Assembly (NCBI GenBank): GCA_018268575.1
Contig: JAFDWF010000226.1
Coordinates: forward strand, 1 to 64,000
Source of the DNA: Actinomycetota bacterium
GTDB lineage: Bacteria; Actinomycetota; Thermoleophilia; Solirubrobacterales; 70-9
Direction of reading: 5' to 3'
DNA: 64,000 nt
Part shown: positions 1-8,192 of the stretch, piece after piece
Position numbering within the stretch: the first letter of the stretch is position 1
Layout: the number at the start of each line of letters is the position of its first letter
Translations under genes and position numbers: made by a program
The notes under the pieces: model-generated
Databases searched by the model: none
What the model saw: the letters and a program-made list of their open reading frames with translations, nothing else
What the model was told of the DNA's origin: nothing

Positions 1-411
1 CCACCAGCGCCCGCGCCTGGTCCGCCGACGCCGCCCCCGCCGGCGCCCGCCGAGGCGGCGACCCCGCCACCCGCGCCCGGTCCCCCGCCCCCGCCGTCGT
101 TCGGCGGGCCCGCGGAGCCGCCCGAGCAGGCTCCGCGATCCGCTCCGAGCGCCCCTGCCGAGTCACCCGCCTTCGGCTCCTCGCCCCCGCCCGCCGCGCC
201 GAGCCCGGCCGCGCCGTCGGCAGAGCCGATCAACCTAAACTCGGTCACCTTCGAGCAGCTGCGCGCGCAGAACCTCTCGGTCACCCAGGCCACCCGCCTG
301 CTCGCCCACCGCGAGCGGCTCGGCGGCTTCGCTTCGGTCGACGACCTCGACCAGGTCGCCGGCTTCCCGCAGGACGTGCTCGCCGACCTGAAGTCCCGCT
401 CGACGACCTGA
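1..411 (+). CDS. C-terminal part of a proline-rich helix-hairpin-helix protein (5' truncated)
   Basis: The frame is open from base 1 to a TGA at 409-411, giving 136 residues of a protein that starts outside the window. The first 80 or so residues are low-complexity Pro/Ala and look like a disordered linker. The last 55 or so (from INLNSVTFEQL to DVLADLKSR) have the spacing of a ComEA-type helix-hairpin-helix domain, including a GGFASVDDLDQV segment, and such domains usually bind DNA or proteins. The N-terminal function cannot be seen. It converges on the flavoprotein gene that follows, and the two stop codons sit in the two arms of one long-range stem. Confidence 0.75.
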   Translation, partial: PPAPAPGPPTPPPPAPAEAATPPPAPGPPPPPSFGGPAEPPEQAPRSAPSAPAESPAFGSSPPPAAPSPAAPSAEPINLNSVTFEQLRAQNLSVTQATRLLAHRERLGGFASVDDLDQVAGFPQDVLADLKSRSTT

Positions 412-509
412 CGAGGTCCAGGCGCCGTCAGGCAGGGACGCAGGAAGCCCGAATAGCAGCGCCATTAGGCTGGCCGAGGACGCCGCATGACGGCGCCTGG
501 GGCCGTCAG
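408..509 (-). repeat. Stem-enclosed conserved-core element, copy 1 (family E)
   Basis: Arms CCAGGCGCCGTCA (418-430) and TGACGGCGCCTGG (488-500) are a perfect inverted repeat. An outer CTGACG (408-413) pairs with CGTCAG (504-509), so the stop codons of both convergent genes face each other in the stem. Read on the minus strand, the interior carries GGCGTCCTCGGCCAGCCT and CTTCCTGCGTCCCTGCC, the two conserved core blocks also found near 5.0, 22.4 and 42.8 kb. The middle is shorter than in the other copies. The core is co-oriented with the minus-strand flavoprotein gene. Confidence 0.6.
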
Positions 510-1882
510 CTTTCCCACTGCTCGAGCAGCTTCAGCCAGACCTCGCTACGCGTGGGGTAGGGGGCGATCGCGTGGCGCAGGCGCGCCGGCGGCACCTCGG
601 CGACGATCGCGATCGTCGCCGCCTGGAGGAAGTCGGCGGTCTCGAAGCCGGTGAAGGTGGCGCCGACGATCGTGTCCCTGGCCCGGTCGACCACCAGCCG
701 CGACCTGCCGCCCGTCCCCTTGCCCTGGAAGCTGGCGCCGGGCGAGCCGTCGGTCGGCACCTCGACCACGCGGGCGTCGATGCCCGCTGCTTCCGCCTCG
801 GCCAGGGTCTTGCCGACCGCCGCCACCTGGGGATCGGTGAAGGTGACCCGCGGCGAGCCGATCGCTTCGGCCACCGCCTCGACCTCCCGGCCGAGCAGGT
901 TCTCGGCGACGATCCAGGCCTGGTACTTGCCGACGTGGGTGAAGAGGGCGCGCCCGTTGACGTCGCCGATCGCAAAGAGGCGGTCGCTGCCGCCGACCCG
1001 CATCCGGTCGTCGACCTCGACGAAGCCGCGCTCGTCGGGCTCGACCCCGATCGCCTCGAGCCCGATCCCGTCGGTATGAGGCTTGCGGCCAACCGCGACG
1101 AGGAGCTCCTCGCCCTCCACCGCGCCGCCGCCCTCGAGCTCGACGATCACCCCGGCGCCCCCGGCGCGGACCGAGTCCACCTCGCTGCCGACCCGGACGT
1201 CGACGCCGAAGCGGCCGCGCAGCGCGGCCGCCACTTCTTCGCCCGCGAAGGGCTCGTCGCGGCCGAGCAGGTGGTCGCCCGCGTCGACCAGCGTCACCAT
1301 CGTCCCCAGCGAGGCCCACGCCTGCGCCAGCTCTGCGCCGACCGGGCCGCCGCCGAGCACGACCATGCTCGCAGGCACCGCCTTCGCCGTGGTCGCGTCG
1401 CGGTTGTTCCAGGCGCGGACCGAGTCGAGGCCGTCGATCGGCGGCATCTTCGCCCCGGACCCGGTGGCGACGATCACTGCCCGCGCCGCGACCAGCTCCT
1501 CGTTGCCGACCATGATCCGGCCCTCGCCGACGAACCGCCCGGCGCCGCGGAAGAGGTCGATCTTCCGTTCTTCAAGCCACGGCAGTTGGCCGGAGTCGTC
1601 CTCATCGTGGATCACCACGTCGCGGCGGGCGAGGACCGCGGCTGGGTCGAGCCCCGAGTCCTCCTCGACCGGCACGCCGGGGATCCGGCGCGCCTCGGCG
1701 AGTACGTCGGCTGGCCGCAGCAGCGCCTTCGAGGGCATGCAGGCGTAGTAGGAGCATTCGCCGCCGACGAGGTCCTGCTCGACGATCGCGACCTTCCAGC
1801 CGGCGTCGGCGAGGCGGCCCGCGACGACCTCGCCGGCCGGGCCCGCGCCGAGGACGATTGCGTCGTAGATCGTGTCGGTCAT
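506..1882 (-). CDS. Dihydrolipoamide dehydrogenase/mercuric reductase-like flavoprotein disulfide oxidoreductase
   Basis: 458 residues, the usual length of class I pyridine nucleotide-disulfide oxidoreductases. Order: FAD Rossmann motif near residue 11 (VLGAGPAGE), redox-active CxxxxC around residue 43 (GGECSYYACMPSK), NAD(P) motif near 175 (VLGGGPVGAEL), second FAD contact (AIGDVNG), then a dimerisation domain. The C-terminus reads HAIAPYPTRSE where Lpd enzymes have the catalytic HxxHAHPT, so the usual His-Glu pair is not obviously conserved. True dihydrolipoamide dehydrogenase activity is therefore doubtful, and a general NAD(P)H-dependent disulfide or quinone reductase is as likely. No 2-oxoacid dehydrogenase gene adjoins it. 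It is divergent from ssrA. Confidence 0.8.
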   Translation of the reverse strand: MTDTIYDAIVLGAGPAGEVVAGRLADAGWKVAIVEQDLVGGECSYYACMPSKALLRPADVLAEARRIPGVPVEEDSGLDPAAVLARRDVVIHDEDDSGQLPWLEERKIDLFRGAGRFVGEGRIMVGNEELVAARAVIVATGSGAKMPPIDGLDSVRAWNNRDATTAKAVPASMVVLGGGPVGAELAQAWASLGTMVTLVDAGDHLLGRDEPFAGEEVAAALRGRFGVDVRVGSEVDSVRAGGAGVIVELEGGGAVEGEELLVAVGRKPHTDGIGLEAIGVEPDERGFVEVDDRMRVGGSDRLFAIGDVNGRALFTHVGKYQAWIVAENLLGREVEAVAEAIGSPRVTFTDPQVAAVGKTLAEAEAAGIDARVVEVPTDGSPGASFQGKGTGGRSRLVVDRARDTIVGATFTGFETADFLQAATIAIVAEVPPARLRHAIAPYPTRSEVWLKLLEQWES

Positions 1883-1917
1883 TCGGGGTCGCGTACACTT
1901 TCAGATGCGTCTCGCAC

Positions 1918-2275
1918 GGGGGCGACAGGCTTCGACGTGGTCGATTCGTGCGAAAGGTTGCAGGTCGAGGTTGCCGGAGGCCTCGTTAAACCCCGGCACA
2001 AACCAATACGTGCGGACCATGAGTTCGCCCTCGCCGCTTAGCTAGAAACTAAGCGATGAGAGTCGGTCCTCCCTCGCCCGTGGGGAGGGGCACCGGCTTC
2101 AGAAAACGGGCTCACCTGGACGGCCCGCCTCGTCCGGCCAGGGAAATTCAAGGGGCTTTGTCTTCCGTAGTGCCCGTCGGCGCGGACCCCGGGAGACGAG
2201 AATCAAGCGCCGGCTAAACCTGTAGAGACCCTCGCCCAGCGTCCGCGGATCCGAGTTCGAATCTCGGCGCCTCCA
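1918..2275 (+). ncRNA. ssrA: Transfer-messenger RNA (tmRNA)
   Basis: One-piece tmRNA of about 358 nt. The 5' end GGGGGCGACAGGCTTCGAC (1918-1936) is the classic tmRNA start. Its first seven bases pair with CGCCTCC (2268-2274) as the acceptor stem, with one G-U pair. The T-arm is CCGAG-TTCGAAT-CTCGG (2251-2267) and A2275 is the discriminator, with no encoded CCA. The tag frame starts at GCG 2012 and ends at TAG 2039-2041, encoding ADHEFALAA with the LAA tail recognised by ClpXP-type proteases. It acts with SmpB in trans-translation, releasing stalled ribosomes and tagging the nascent chain. Confidence 0.95.
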
Positions 2276-2280
2276 TCAGA

Positions 2281-2309
2281 GCTCGTCCGGCCCCCGCGGT
2301 CGGACGAGC
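2281..2309 (+). terminator. Putative ssrA terminator hairpin
   Basis: GCTCGTCCG (2281-2289) pairs with CGGACGAGC (2301-2309) five bases after the tmRNA 3' end. There is no T-run, which is common for high-GC actinobacteria, so the role is inferred from position. Confidence 0.4.
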
Positions 2310-2357
2310 CCCTGCGCGAGGGCATCGGGGAAGGCCGGCGCCGATAGGGTCGGCGCG

Positions 2358-2900
2358 ATGGAACGCTACGTCGCCTTTCTGCGCGGGATGAACCTCGGCA
2401 ACCGGAGGATCAAGAATCCGGAGCTGGTCGCGCACTTCGAGGCGATGGGCCTCGAGGACGTCGCCACCTTCCGGGCGAGCGGCAACGTCGTCTTCGTCGA
2501 CCCGGCCGGGGAAGCGGAGTCGAAGCTGGGGGCGCGGCTGGAAAGGGAGCTCGACGAGCGCCTCGGGTATGACGTCGCGGTGTTCCTCCGCAGCGCCAAG
2601 GAGGTCGTGGCGATCGCCGCCCGCGAGCCGTTCCCGGCGCGGGCGATCGGCGCCTCGAAGGGCAAGCCGCAGGTCGTCCTGCTCGGCCGCAAACCCAGTG
2701 CCAAAGCCAAGAAAGAGGTGCTCGACCTGGCGCCGGAAGGCGATCTGATGGTGCTCGAGGGCCGTGAACTGCACTGGCTGCCGACGGTCGGGCTCTCCGA
2801 AACCGAGCTCGACACCAAGGCGCTCGACTCCGCGCTCGGCAAAGGCACCACCCGCACCGCGGGGACGATCGAGCAGATCGCCGTCAAGTACTGTGGCTGA
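2358..2900 (+). CDS. DUF1697 family protein
   Basis: 180 residues. The N-terminus MERYVAFLRGMNLGNRRI and the following FRASGNVVF block match the DUF1697 family (YcgG-type two-lobed alpha/beta fold), and the full length is normal. The biochemical role of the family is unknown. It stands alone between ssrA and an ABC-F gene. The start is the first ATG in frame and no clear ribosome-binding site is visible. A hairpin follows the stop codon. Confidence 0.85.
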   Translation: MERYVAFLRGMNLGNRRIKNPELVAHFEAMGLEDVATFRASGNVVFVDPAGEAESKLGARLERELDERLGYDVAVFLRSAKEVVAIAAREPFPARAIGASKGKPQVVLLGRKPSAKAKKEVLDLAPEGDLMVLEGRELHWLPTVGLSETELDTKALDSALGKGTTRTAGTIEQIAVKYCG

Positions 2901-2913
2901 CCGCCACCGCGAG

Positions 2914-2958
2914 CGCGTTCGCAGTTACCCACGCTATATGTAGGAAAGTGCGAACGCG
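2914..2958. repeat. Inverted repeat downstream of the DUF1697 gene
   Basis: CGCGTTCGCA (2914-2923) pairs with TGCGAACGCG (2949-2958). The left side continues as GTTCGCAGTTACCCA, which is shared with a longer palindrome at 51661-51705. A related GTTCGCAC/GTGCGAAC hairpin lies in the repeat near 45.8 kb. It is probably a transcription end or a relic of a dispersed palindrome family. Confidence 0.45.
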
Positions 2959-3014
2959 GTGAGCGTCGGGGCCGCGCGCCGCTGACGGGCGCTCTCATCT
3001 ACCTTGGATCACCC

Positions 3015-4913
3015 ATGGCGATCGCGACTGCGACCTCACTCGACGTCTACGTCGGCGGCAAGCTGCTGTTCGGCGACGTCTCCTTCAAGCTCGAGGCGGG
3101 CGACCGGATGACCCTTTCCGGGCGCAACGGGGCGGGCAAGTCGACCCTGCTCCGGGTGCTCTCCGGCGAACTCACCCCGGAGGAAGGCAGCGTCTCGATC
3201 CAGCGCGGCGCCCGCGTCGCCCTCCACGACCAGCGCCCGCCGCGCGACTCCGACGCCAAGCTCGGCGACTACGTCTTCTCCGGCCGCAACGACATGCTGG
3301 AGACCGAGGCCGAGCTGGCGCGGCTCGAGGGCGAGATGGCTGGCGGCGCCTCGGAGGAGACGATGGCCGCCTATGCCGCCGCCCAGTCGCGGCTCGAAGC
3401 CGGCGGCGGCTACCGTTGGCGCGACGACGTGCTCGAAGTCCTGCGCGGCCTCGGTTTCGGTCCCGAGCACGCCGACCGCTCCCTCTCGACCTTCTCCGGC
3501 GGCGAGCTGACCCGCGCCTCGCTGGCCCGCGCGCTCGCCGCCCGCCCCGACCTGCTGCTGCTAGACGAGCCGACGAACCATCTCGACATCCCCTCGCTGG
3601 AGTGGCTCGAGCGCTACCTCGTCGGCATGGACGCGGCGGTAGTCCTGGTCGCCCACGACCGCTGGTTCCTCGAGGCGGTGGGCACCTCGGTGCTGGAGCT
3701 GGAGGCGCAGCGGGCCCGTTTCTTCGCCGGTCCCTGGCACGCCTGGCGCCAGGAGCAGGCGGCCCGCCAGATCGCGCTCGGCAAAGCGATCGACCGCCAG
3801 GAAGCCGAGCTGGCGCGGATGGAACGCTTCGTCGAGCGCTTCCGCTACAAGGCCTCGAAGGCGAAACAGGCCCAGTCGCGGGTCAAGCAGATCGACAAGA
3901 AGAAGAAGAGCGGCCCGATCGCCGAAAAGCGCGACAACCGCCATCTGCGCTTCTCCTTCAAGCCACCCGAGCGCCCCGGCCGCGTCGTCCTGAAGATGGC
4001 CAAGGCGCGGATCGAGGTGCCCGGCCGGGTGCTGCTCGAGGACGCCGACCTCGAGGTCGAGCGGGGCGAGCACGTCGTCCTCGTCGGCGCCAACGGCAGC
4101 GGCAAGACGACGATGGTGGCGACCCTCGCGGGGCAGCGCGAGCCCGCCGCCGGGATCGTCCGCAGCGGCCACAACGTCAACCTCGGCTACCTCTCCCAGC
4201 ACGCCGACACCGCCGCCGGCGCGGGCACCGTGCTGGAGGCGACGCAGCGGGAGACCGGCCTCACCGGCCCGAAGGCGCGCGCCCTGCTCGGCGGCTTCCT
4301 CTTCTCCGGCTCCGATGTCGAAAAGAAGCTCTCCGACATCTCCGGCGGCGAGCAGCGGCGGCTCTCGCTGGCGATCCTCGTCTCCTCCGGCGCCAACGTC
4401 CTGGTCCTCGACGAGCCCACCAACCACCTCGACATCGAGAGCCGCGAGGCGCTCGAGGACGCGCTGACCCAGTTCGAGGGCTCGGTGGTGCTGATCTCCC
4501 ACGACCGGGCGCTGCTGGAGGCGGTCGGCAGCCGCACGATCGTGGTCGAGGACGGCAAGCTGACCAGCCACCCGAGCGGCTGGGCCGAGTACCAGCGGCG
4601 CCGCGACGAACGCGAGGCCGAGGGCGATGCGGCGGTGAAGGGCGCGGCGAAGAAGGAGAAGGCGTCGAGCTCCAACGGCGCCGCGGCCAAGCGTCGCGAC
4701 GGCAAGGCGGCCGAACGGGCGGAGCGCAAGGCGGCCCGGCTGGAGGACCGGATCGCCAAGGCCGAAGCGGAGCTGAAGGCGGTCGAGGAGGAGCTCGCCG
4801 ATCCGGCCGCCTGGTCGAGCCCGAGCCGCACCGAGCGGGCGACGGCCAGGCACGAGGCGGCGAAGGCGGCGGTCGACGAGTTGCTGGCGCAGTGGGAGAC
4901 CGCCGCGTCCTGA
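3015..4913 (+). CDS. ABC-F family ATPase (Uup/EttA-like)
   Basis: 632 residues with two ABC ATPase domains and no membrane segment. Domain 1 has Walker A GRNGAGKST (about residue 37), signature FSGGELTRASLA and Walker B LLLLDEPTNHLD. Domain 2 has GANGSGKTT (about 363), ISGGEQRRLSLA and VLVLDEPTNHLD. A charged linker joins them, and a Lys/Glu-rich coiled-coil tail follows from about residue 540, as in Uup. ABC-F proteins act on ribosomes in translation or antibiotic protection, and Uup-type members also affect DNA transactions. No resistance context is visible, so a housekeeping role is more likely. The TGA lies in the arm of a long stem. Confidence 0.9.
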   Translation: MAIATATSLDVYVGGKLLFGDVSFKLEAGDRMTLSGRNGAGKSTLLRVLSGELTPEEGSVSIQRGARVALHDQRPPRDSDAKLGDYVFSGRNDMLETEAELARLEGEMAGGASEETMAAYAAAQSRLEAGGGYRWRDDVLEVLRGLGFGPEHADRSLSTFSGGELTRASLARALAARPDLLLLDEPTNHLDIPSLEWLERYLVGMDAAVVLVAHDRWFLEAVGTSVLELEAQRARFFAGPWHAWRQEQAARQIALGKAIDRQEAELARMERFVERFRYKASKAKQAQSRVKQIDKKKKSGPIAEKRDNRHLRFSFKPPERPGRVVLKMAKARIEVPGRVLLEDADLEVERGEHVVLVGANGSGKTTMVATLAGQREPAAGIVRSGHNVNLGYLSQHADTAAGAGTVLEATQRETGLTGPKARALLGGFLFSGSDVEKKLSDISGGEQRRLSLAILVSSGANVLVLDEPTNHLDIESREALEDALTQFEGSVVLISHDRALLEAVGSRTIVVEDGKLTSHPSGWAEYQRRRDEREAEGDAAVKGAAKKEKASSSNGAAAKRRDGKAAERAERKAARLEDRIAKAEAELKAVEEELADPAAWSSPSRTERATARHEAAKAAVDELLAQWETAAS

Positions 4914-5065
4914 CGCGCCTGGACCGGCGCATTTCGGCGACCGGAGGGAGCGGTGCGAGCGCGCAGCGCGAGTTCCTCAGTCGTTCGGCTTCGGGTCACG
5001 CACTACTGTGCGCTCCCTCTCCTCGCTCCCTGCGTCCTTGAACTGCTTGGTCCAGGCGCGTCAGG
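4909..5065 (+). repeat. Stem-enclosed conserved-core element, copy 2 (family E)
   Basis: CCTGACGCGCCTGGACC (4909-4925) and GGTCCAGGCGCGTCAGG (5049-5065) form a perfect 17-bp long-range stem. It contains the TGA of the ABC-F gene (4911-4913) and ends directly at the purU stop codon. The interior holds TTCCTCAGTCG, CGGGTCACGCAC, GTGCGCTCCCT and GCTCCCTGCGTCCTTG, shared with the copies at 22.4 and 42.8 kb. This copy has an extra G-rich segment of about 40 nt on its left side. Confidence 0.7.
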
Positions 5066-6013
5066 CTAGAAGACGACCGTGCGCTCGCCGTCGAGCAAGA
5101 CGCGGTCCTCGAGGTGCGCGGTGACGGCGCGGGCGAGCACCAGCCGCTCGACGTCCCGCCCGATCCGCACCAGGTCGGGCACCTCGGCCTCGTGGCCGAC
5201 CCGGACCACGTCCTGGTCGATGATCGGCCCGGCATCGAGCTCGGCGGTGACGTAGTGCGCGGTGGCGCCGATCAGCTTCACCCCGCGCTCGTGGGCGCGG
5301 GCGTAGGGGTCGGCGCCGACGAAGGCGGGCAGGAAGCTGTGGTGGATGTTGATCGCCGGCGCGCCGACGGCCTCGAGGGCGCCGAGGAAAGCGGGGGAGA
5401 GGATCTGCATGTAGCGGGCGAGGACCAGGAGGTCGACGTTCCCGATCAGGTCGAGTGCCCGGTGCTCCGCCTGCTCTCGCGTCTCGGCCGAGATCGGCAC
5501 GTGCTCGAACGGCAGCCCGACCGCCTCGACCTCGCCGCGCAGGTCCTCGTGGTTGGAGACGACGACGACGATCTCGCCGCCGAGGTGGTCGTTCCGCCAC
5601 CGCCAGAGCAGGTCGGAGAGGCAGTGGTCCTCGCGCGAGACCATCACCGCGACCCGCTTGCGCCGTGTGGACTCGCTGAAGCTGAACTCCATCTCCGCCG
5701 GACCGGCGATCTCCCGCGCGAAGCGGCTCTCCAGCATCGCCCTGTCCCCGGGCGGTGGCGAATCGAAGACCATCCGCATGAAGAACCGCCCCGCCGCGGT
5801 CGAGTGCTGGTCGACGTCGACGATGTTCAGCCCGGCATCGGCGAGGAAGCCCGACGCGGTCGCGATCAGCCCGGGCCGATCCGGGCAGGCGAGCAGCAGG
5901 CGAGTGGTGTTCCCCTCCGGTGCGATCAGGAGATTCTTGCCTATTCCGCGCGCAACGCGCGCTGGCAAGCCGAAACCCTGCAACACGCAGGTTTCTTGTG
6001 TGATCGGGCGCAC
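5066..6013 (-). CDS. purU: Formyltetrahydrofolate deformylase
   Basis: Hydrolyses 10-formyl-THF to formate and THF, balancing one-carbon pools and feeding PurT-type purine synthesis. An N-terminal ACT domain (from about residue 35, LACPDRPGLIATASGFL) is followed by a formyltransferase fold with NIHHSFLPAF and the LDAGPIID block, which carry the catalytic Asn-His-Asp set. The given ATG yields 315 residues, about 30 longer than typical, with no ribosome-binding site. A GTG at codon 10 or TTG at codon 17 are alternatives. The 5' end is divergent from the Rpf-like gene, leaving little room for two promoters. Confidence 0.9.
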   Translation of the reverse strand: MRPITQETCVLQGFGLPARVARGIGKNLLIAPEGNTTRLLLACPDRPGLIATASGFLADAGLNIVDVDQHSTAAGRFFMRMVFDSPPPGDRAMLESRFAREIAGPAEMEFSFSESTRRKRVAVMVSREDHCLSDLLWRWRNDHLGGEIVVVVSNHEDLRGEVEAVGLPFEHVPISAETREQAEHRALDLIGNVDLLVLARYMQILSPAFLGALEAVGAPAINIHHSFLPAFVGADPYARAHERGVKLIGATAHYVTAELDAGPIIDQDVVRVGHEAEVPDLVRIGRDVERLVLARAVTAHLEDRVLLDGERTVVF

Positions 6014-6048
6014 ACACAGGAGCGGAGATCGCGGTCACGGTTCACCGC

Positions 6049-6636
6049 TTGCTCACGGAACGCAAACATATTGCCCTGCTTGGAGCCGTCGCGGTGCTTG
6101 CGCTGCCCGCGGCCGCCTCGGCCGCGCCGAACGAAAAGCTGCCGCCGCGGGTTCGGCTCCGGGCCGACGCGCCGAAGGGCGCGAACGGCGGCGACAGGTC
6201 GGGTGCGCCGAGCGGCTCCGTCGACGCCGCGATCGGGATCGGGGACGCGCAGGCGCTGACCGGGCCGCTGCTCGACCCGGTCGGCCGCTACAGCGAGCTG
6301 ATCGCGGTGACGACGGCGCGGACCGAGCAGCGGCGGAAGGCGCACGCGCGGAAGCAGCGCGAAGCGCGGGAAGAACGGGAAAAGTTCGCGCACCTGCCCG
6401 GCGGGGTGACGATGGCGACGCTCGAATCCATCGCCGCCTGCGAGTCCGGTGGTAATCCGGAAGCGGTGTCGCCCGACGGCACCTACCGCGGCAAATACCA
6501 GTTCGACCAGGGCACCTGGGAATCGGTCGGCGGCCACGGCGACCCCGCCGCCGCTCCTGAAGCCGAACAGGACTACCGCGCCGCGCTCCTCTACTCGGAG
6601 TCCGGCTCCAGCCCCTGGCCCGTTTGCGGCCAGTAA
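6049..6636 (+). CDS. Secreted resuscitation-promoting-factor-like transglycosylase
   Basis: 195 residues from a TTG start. A signal peptide (about residues 1-25, ending AAASAAP) precedes a disordered, charged region. The C-terminal 75 residues match the Rpf core: IAACESGGNPEAVSPDG, YRGKYQFDQGTWESVGG and a final SPWPVCG, with the Glu of ACESGG as the catalytic acid. Such domains cleave the glycan strands of peptidoglycan and stimulate regrowth in actinobacteria. The start is uncertain: an AGGAG lies 27 nt upstream, too far for the TTG, but no better in-frame start is visible. Confidence 0.85.
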   Translation: MLTERKHIALLGAVAVLALPAAASAAPNEKLPPRVRLRADAPKGANGGDRSGAPSGSVDAAIGIGDAQALTGPLLDPVGRYSELIAVTTARTEQRRKAHARKQREAREEREKFAHLPGGVTMATLESIAACESGGNPEAVSPDGTYRGKYQFDQGTWESVGGHGDPAAAPEAEQDYRAALLYSESGSSPWPVCGQ

Positions 6637-6670
6637 CGATGGCCGCCATGCCCCGGACTACGATCCGGGC

Positions 6671-7543
6671 ATGACGTCGGACGAGATCAAGGAAGTCGCC
6701 GAAGGGGAGATCCCGGCGCCTGACGCGAGTGGCCCCACCCGCAAGCCGCCGCGCGAGGCGATCGCCGAGGCGCACGTTCGGGCGCCCACGCGCGGCAACC
6801 GCCGCCTCGAGAGCCTCATCGACTCCGTCAACGGCGACGACCAGGTGCGCGGCTGGTGGTATATGGCGCAGGTCAACGCCGAGCGGCTCGGCATGTCGGA
6901 TCACAGCTGGGTTCACATGCAGATCGTCCTCAACATCTCCCTGCGGCTTCTGCGCCTGCTGGTCAAAGCGGGGGTCGAGCCGGCGATGGTCGCCGACCAT
7001 GGGATGCGTGACCGCGATGCCGAGGTGGTGGTCGCGGGCGGCGCCCTGCTCCACGACGTCGGCATGTCGATCCACCGCGCCGATCACGAGGAGTACTCGC
7101 TCTTCCTCGCCCAGAGCGCCCTCGACCGCCTCCTTGCCGGCGCCTACAAGCAGCCCGAGCGGACCGTGGTCGAAGCGGAGATCCTGCACTCGATCATCGG
7201 CCATCGTCGCCGCGGCGAGCCCTACACGGTCGAGGGCGGCGTAGTCCGCGTGGCCGATGCGCTCGACATGGCCCAGGGCCGCACGCGGCTGCCGATCGAA
7301 GCGGGGCAGGAGGGCATCCACTCGATCTCCGCCGCCGCTATCGACGAGGTGCGAATCAGCGCCGGCGACGACCACCCGGTGCGGATCGAGATCTCGCTCA
7401 ACAACTCGGCGGGCATCTTCCAGGTCGACGACCTGCTGGCGACGAAGATCCGCGGCACCCCACTGGAGGGAAAGGTCGAAGTCCTCGCCGAGATCGAGGG
7501 CGAGACCGAGAAACGCCTGCTCAGCGGCTTCCGACTGGCCTAG
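6671..7543 (+). CDS. HD-domain phosphohydrolase
   Basis: 290 residues from ATG 6671. The metal-binding HD pattern is visible: a first His in DHSWVHMQIV (about residue 77), LLHDVGM with the HD pair (about 135), and later histidines in LHSIIGHRR, followed by VRVADALDMAQGR. The fold fits metal-dependent phosphohydrolases that act on nucleotides or (p)ppGpp-like molecules, but the substrate cannot be read from sequence. The last 90 residues (SISAAAIDEVRISAGD onward) are a separate alpha/beta part also seen in archaeal and bacterial HD proteins. It stands alone, followed by a non-coding repeat. Confidence 0.75.
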   Translation: MTSDEIKEVAEGEIPAPDASGPTRKPPREAIAEAHVRAPTRGNRRLESLIDSVNGDDQVRGWWYMAQVNAERLGMSDHSWVHMQIVLNISLRLLRLLVKAGVEPAMVADHGMRDRDAEVVVAGGALLHDVGMSIHRADHEEYSLFLAQSALDRLLAGAYKQPERTVVEAEILHSIIGHRRRGEPYTVEGGVVRVADALDMAQGRTRLPIEAGQEGIHSISAAAIDEVRISAGDDHPVRIEISLNNSAGIFQVDDLLATKIRGTPLEGKVEVLAEIEGETEKRLLSGFRLA

Positions 7544-7621
7544 ATGGTTGGCCCGTGGTCGGGGCGGGGTTGAGCTGGCGCCCGCGGAATGGTCCGGGCC
7601 GGACCGATCGGGGACGCAGCG

Positions 7622-7668
7622 CCCGGGCGTCGCGGAGGCGGCCTATGGCCGCCTCCGCGACGCCCGGG
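7622..7668. repeat. Terminal hairpin C1
   Basis: A perfect 22-bp stem (7622-7643 with 7647-7668) around the loop TAT. The stem includes GGAGGCGGCC next to the loop and CCCGGGCGTC at the base. The same GGAGGCG inner stem occurs in the other terminal hairpins, but here the 18-nt conserved loop is missing. Confidence 0.75.
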
Positions 7669-7739
7669 ACGGGGAGTTCGCGGGAGGACCTGTCACAGGA
7701 CGGGGCGTTTGAGCCCCGCCGCCGGGCCTCGGTGTCGAC

Positions 7740-7776
7740 GGGCCGAAAACTCAAGTATGTCTTGAGTTTTCGGCCC
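7740..7776. repeat. Internal hairpin with TTTTCGGCCCA arm
   Basis: GGGCCGAAAACTCAAG (7740-7755) and CTTGAGTTTTCGGCCC (7761-7776) pair perfectly around TATGT. The right side, TTTTCGGCCCACCAAC, nearly repeats TTTTCGGCCCATCAAC at 44429-44444 in the gpmI-tgt hairpin. Confidence 0.7.
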
Positions 7777-8100
7777 ACCAACCTGGAGACGGGGCGCCCG
7801 TCACGGAGACGTCACGGAGATGCCGCGATCGCGGGGATGACGCGCGCCTTCATGGGAGACGTGCGCCTTTGCGGGGAGTTGACCGCCCTCGCGACCATGC
7901 GCCGCGTCCCCCCCGCCGGTGAGGAAATGTGGCGAACGCGACATCTCCCGCACATCTCTCGCGACGTTCCCGGCATCTTCGTCACGACACGGTCCTCGTG
8001 ACTCCCGTGCGCCTTCCGTCGCGTTCCTGTCACCCCACGCTGCGAACCACGTCACGATCCCTGCGGCTCGTCTAAACCCTCGGCCGTCTTCCCATCACTC

Positions 8101-8150
8101 GGCCATTTCGGTGGCGGCCACAACCTGCCGGGGTCGCCGCCGAAATGGCC
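8101..8150 (+). repeat. Terminal hairpin C2 with conserved 18-nt loop
   Basis: GGCCATTTCGGTGGCG (8101-8116) pairs with CGCCGCCGAAATGGCC (8135-8150), with one G-U pair. The loop GCCACAACCTGCCGGGGT differs from the family consensus GCCACAGCCTGCCNGGGT at one base. Confidence 0.75.
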
Positions 8151-8192
8151 GCGTCTTTCGCGTCCTGCCGGGGCGAAACGAGTTGGGCGGCC

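Larger units (their letters stand above)
7622..8150. repeat. Hairpin-bounded non-coding element, copy C (family H, diverged)
   Basis: The whole 650-bp gap between the HD gene and the next gene lacks a convincing coding frame. It is bounded by a long hairpin on each side (7622-7668 and 8101-8150). Between them it carries GTCACGGAGAC repeats, a 16-bp hairpin and GTTCCCGGCATCTTCGTCACG. These resemble parts of the better preserved elements at 36.7-37.4 and 45.7-46.3 kb. The interior is clearly more diverged than those two are from each other. Confidence 0.6.

Noticed and set aside
3036..4853. Long antisense frames opposite most genes, for example over the ABC-F gene
   Set aside because: They arise from the high GC content and codon bias of the real genes, have skewed Arg/Pro/Gly-rich composition, and lack recognisable domains.
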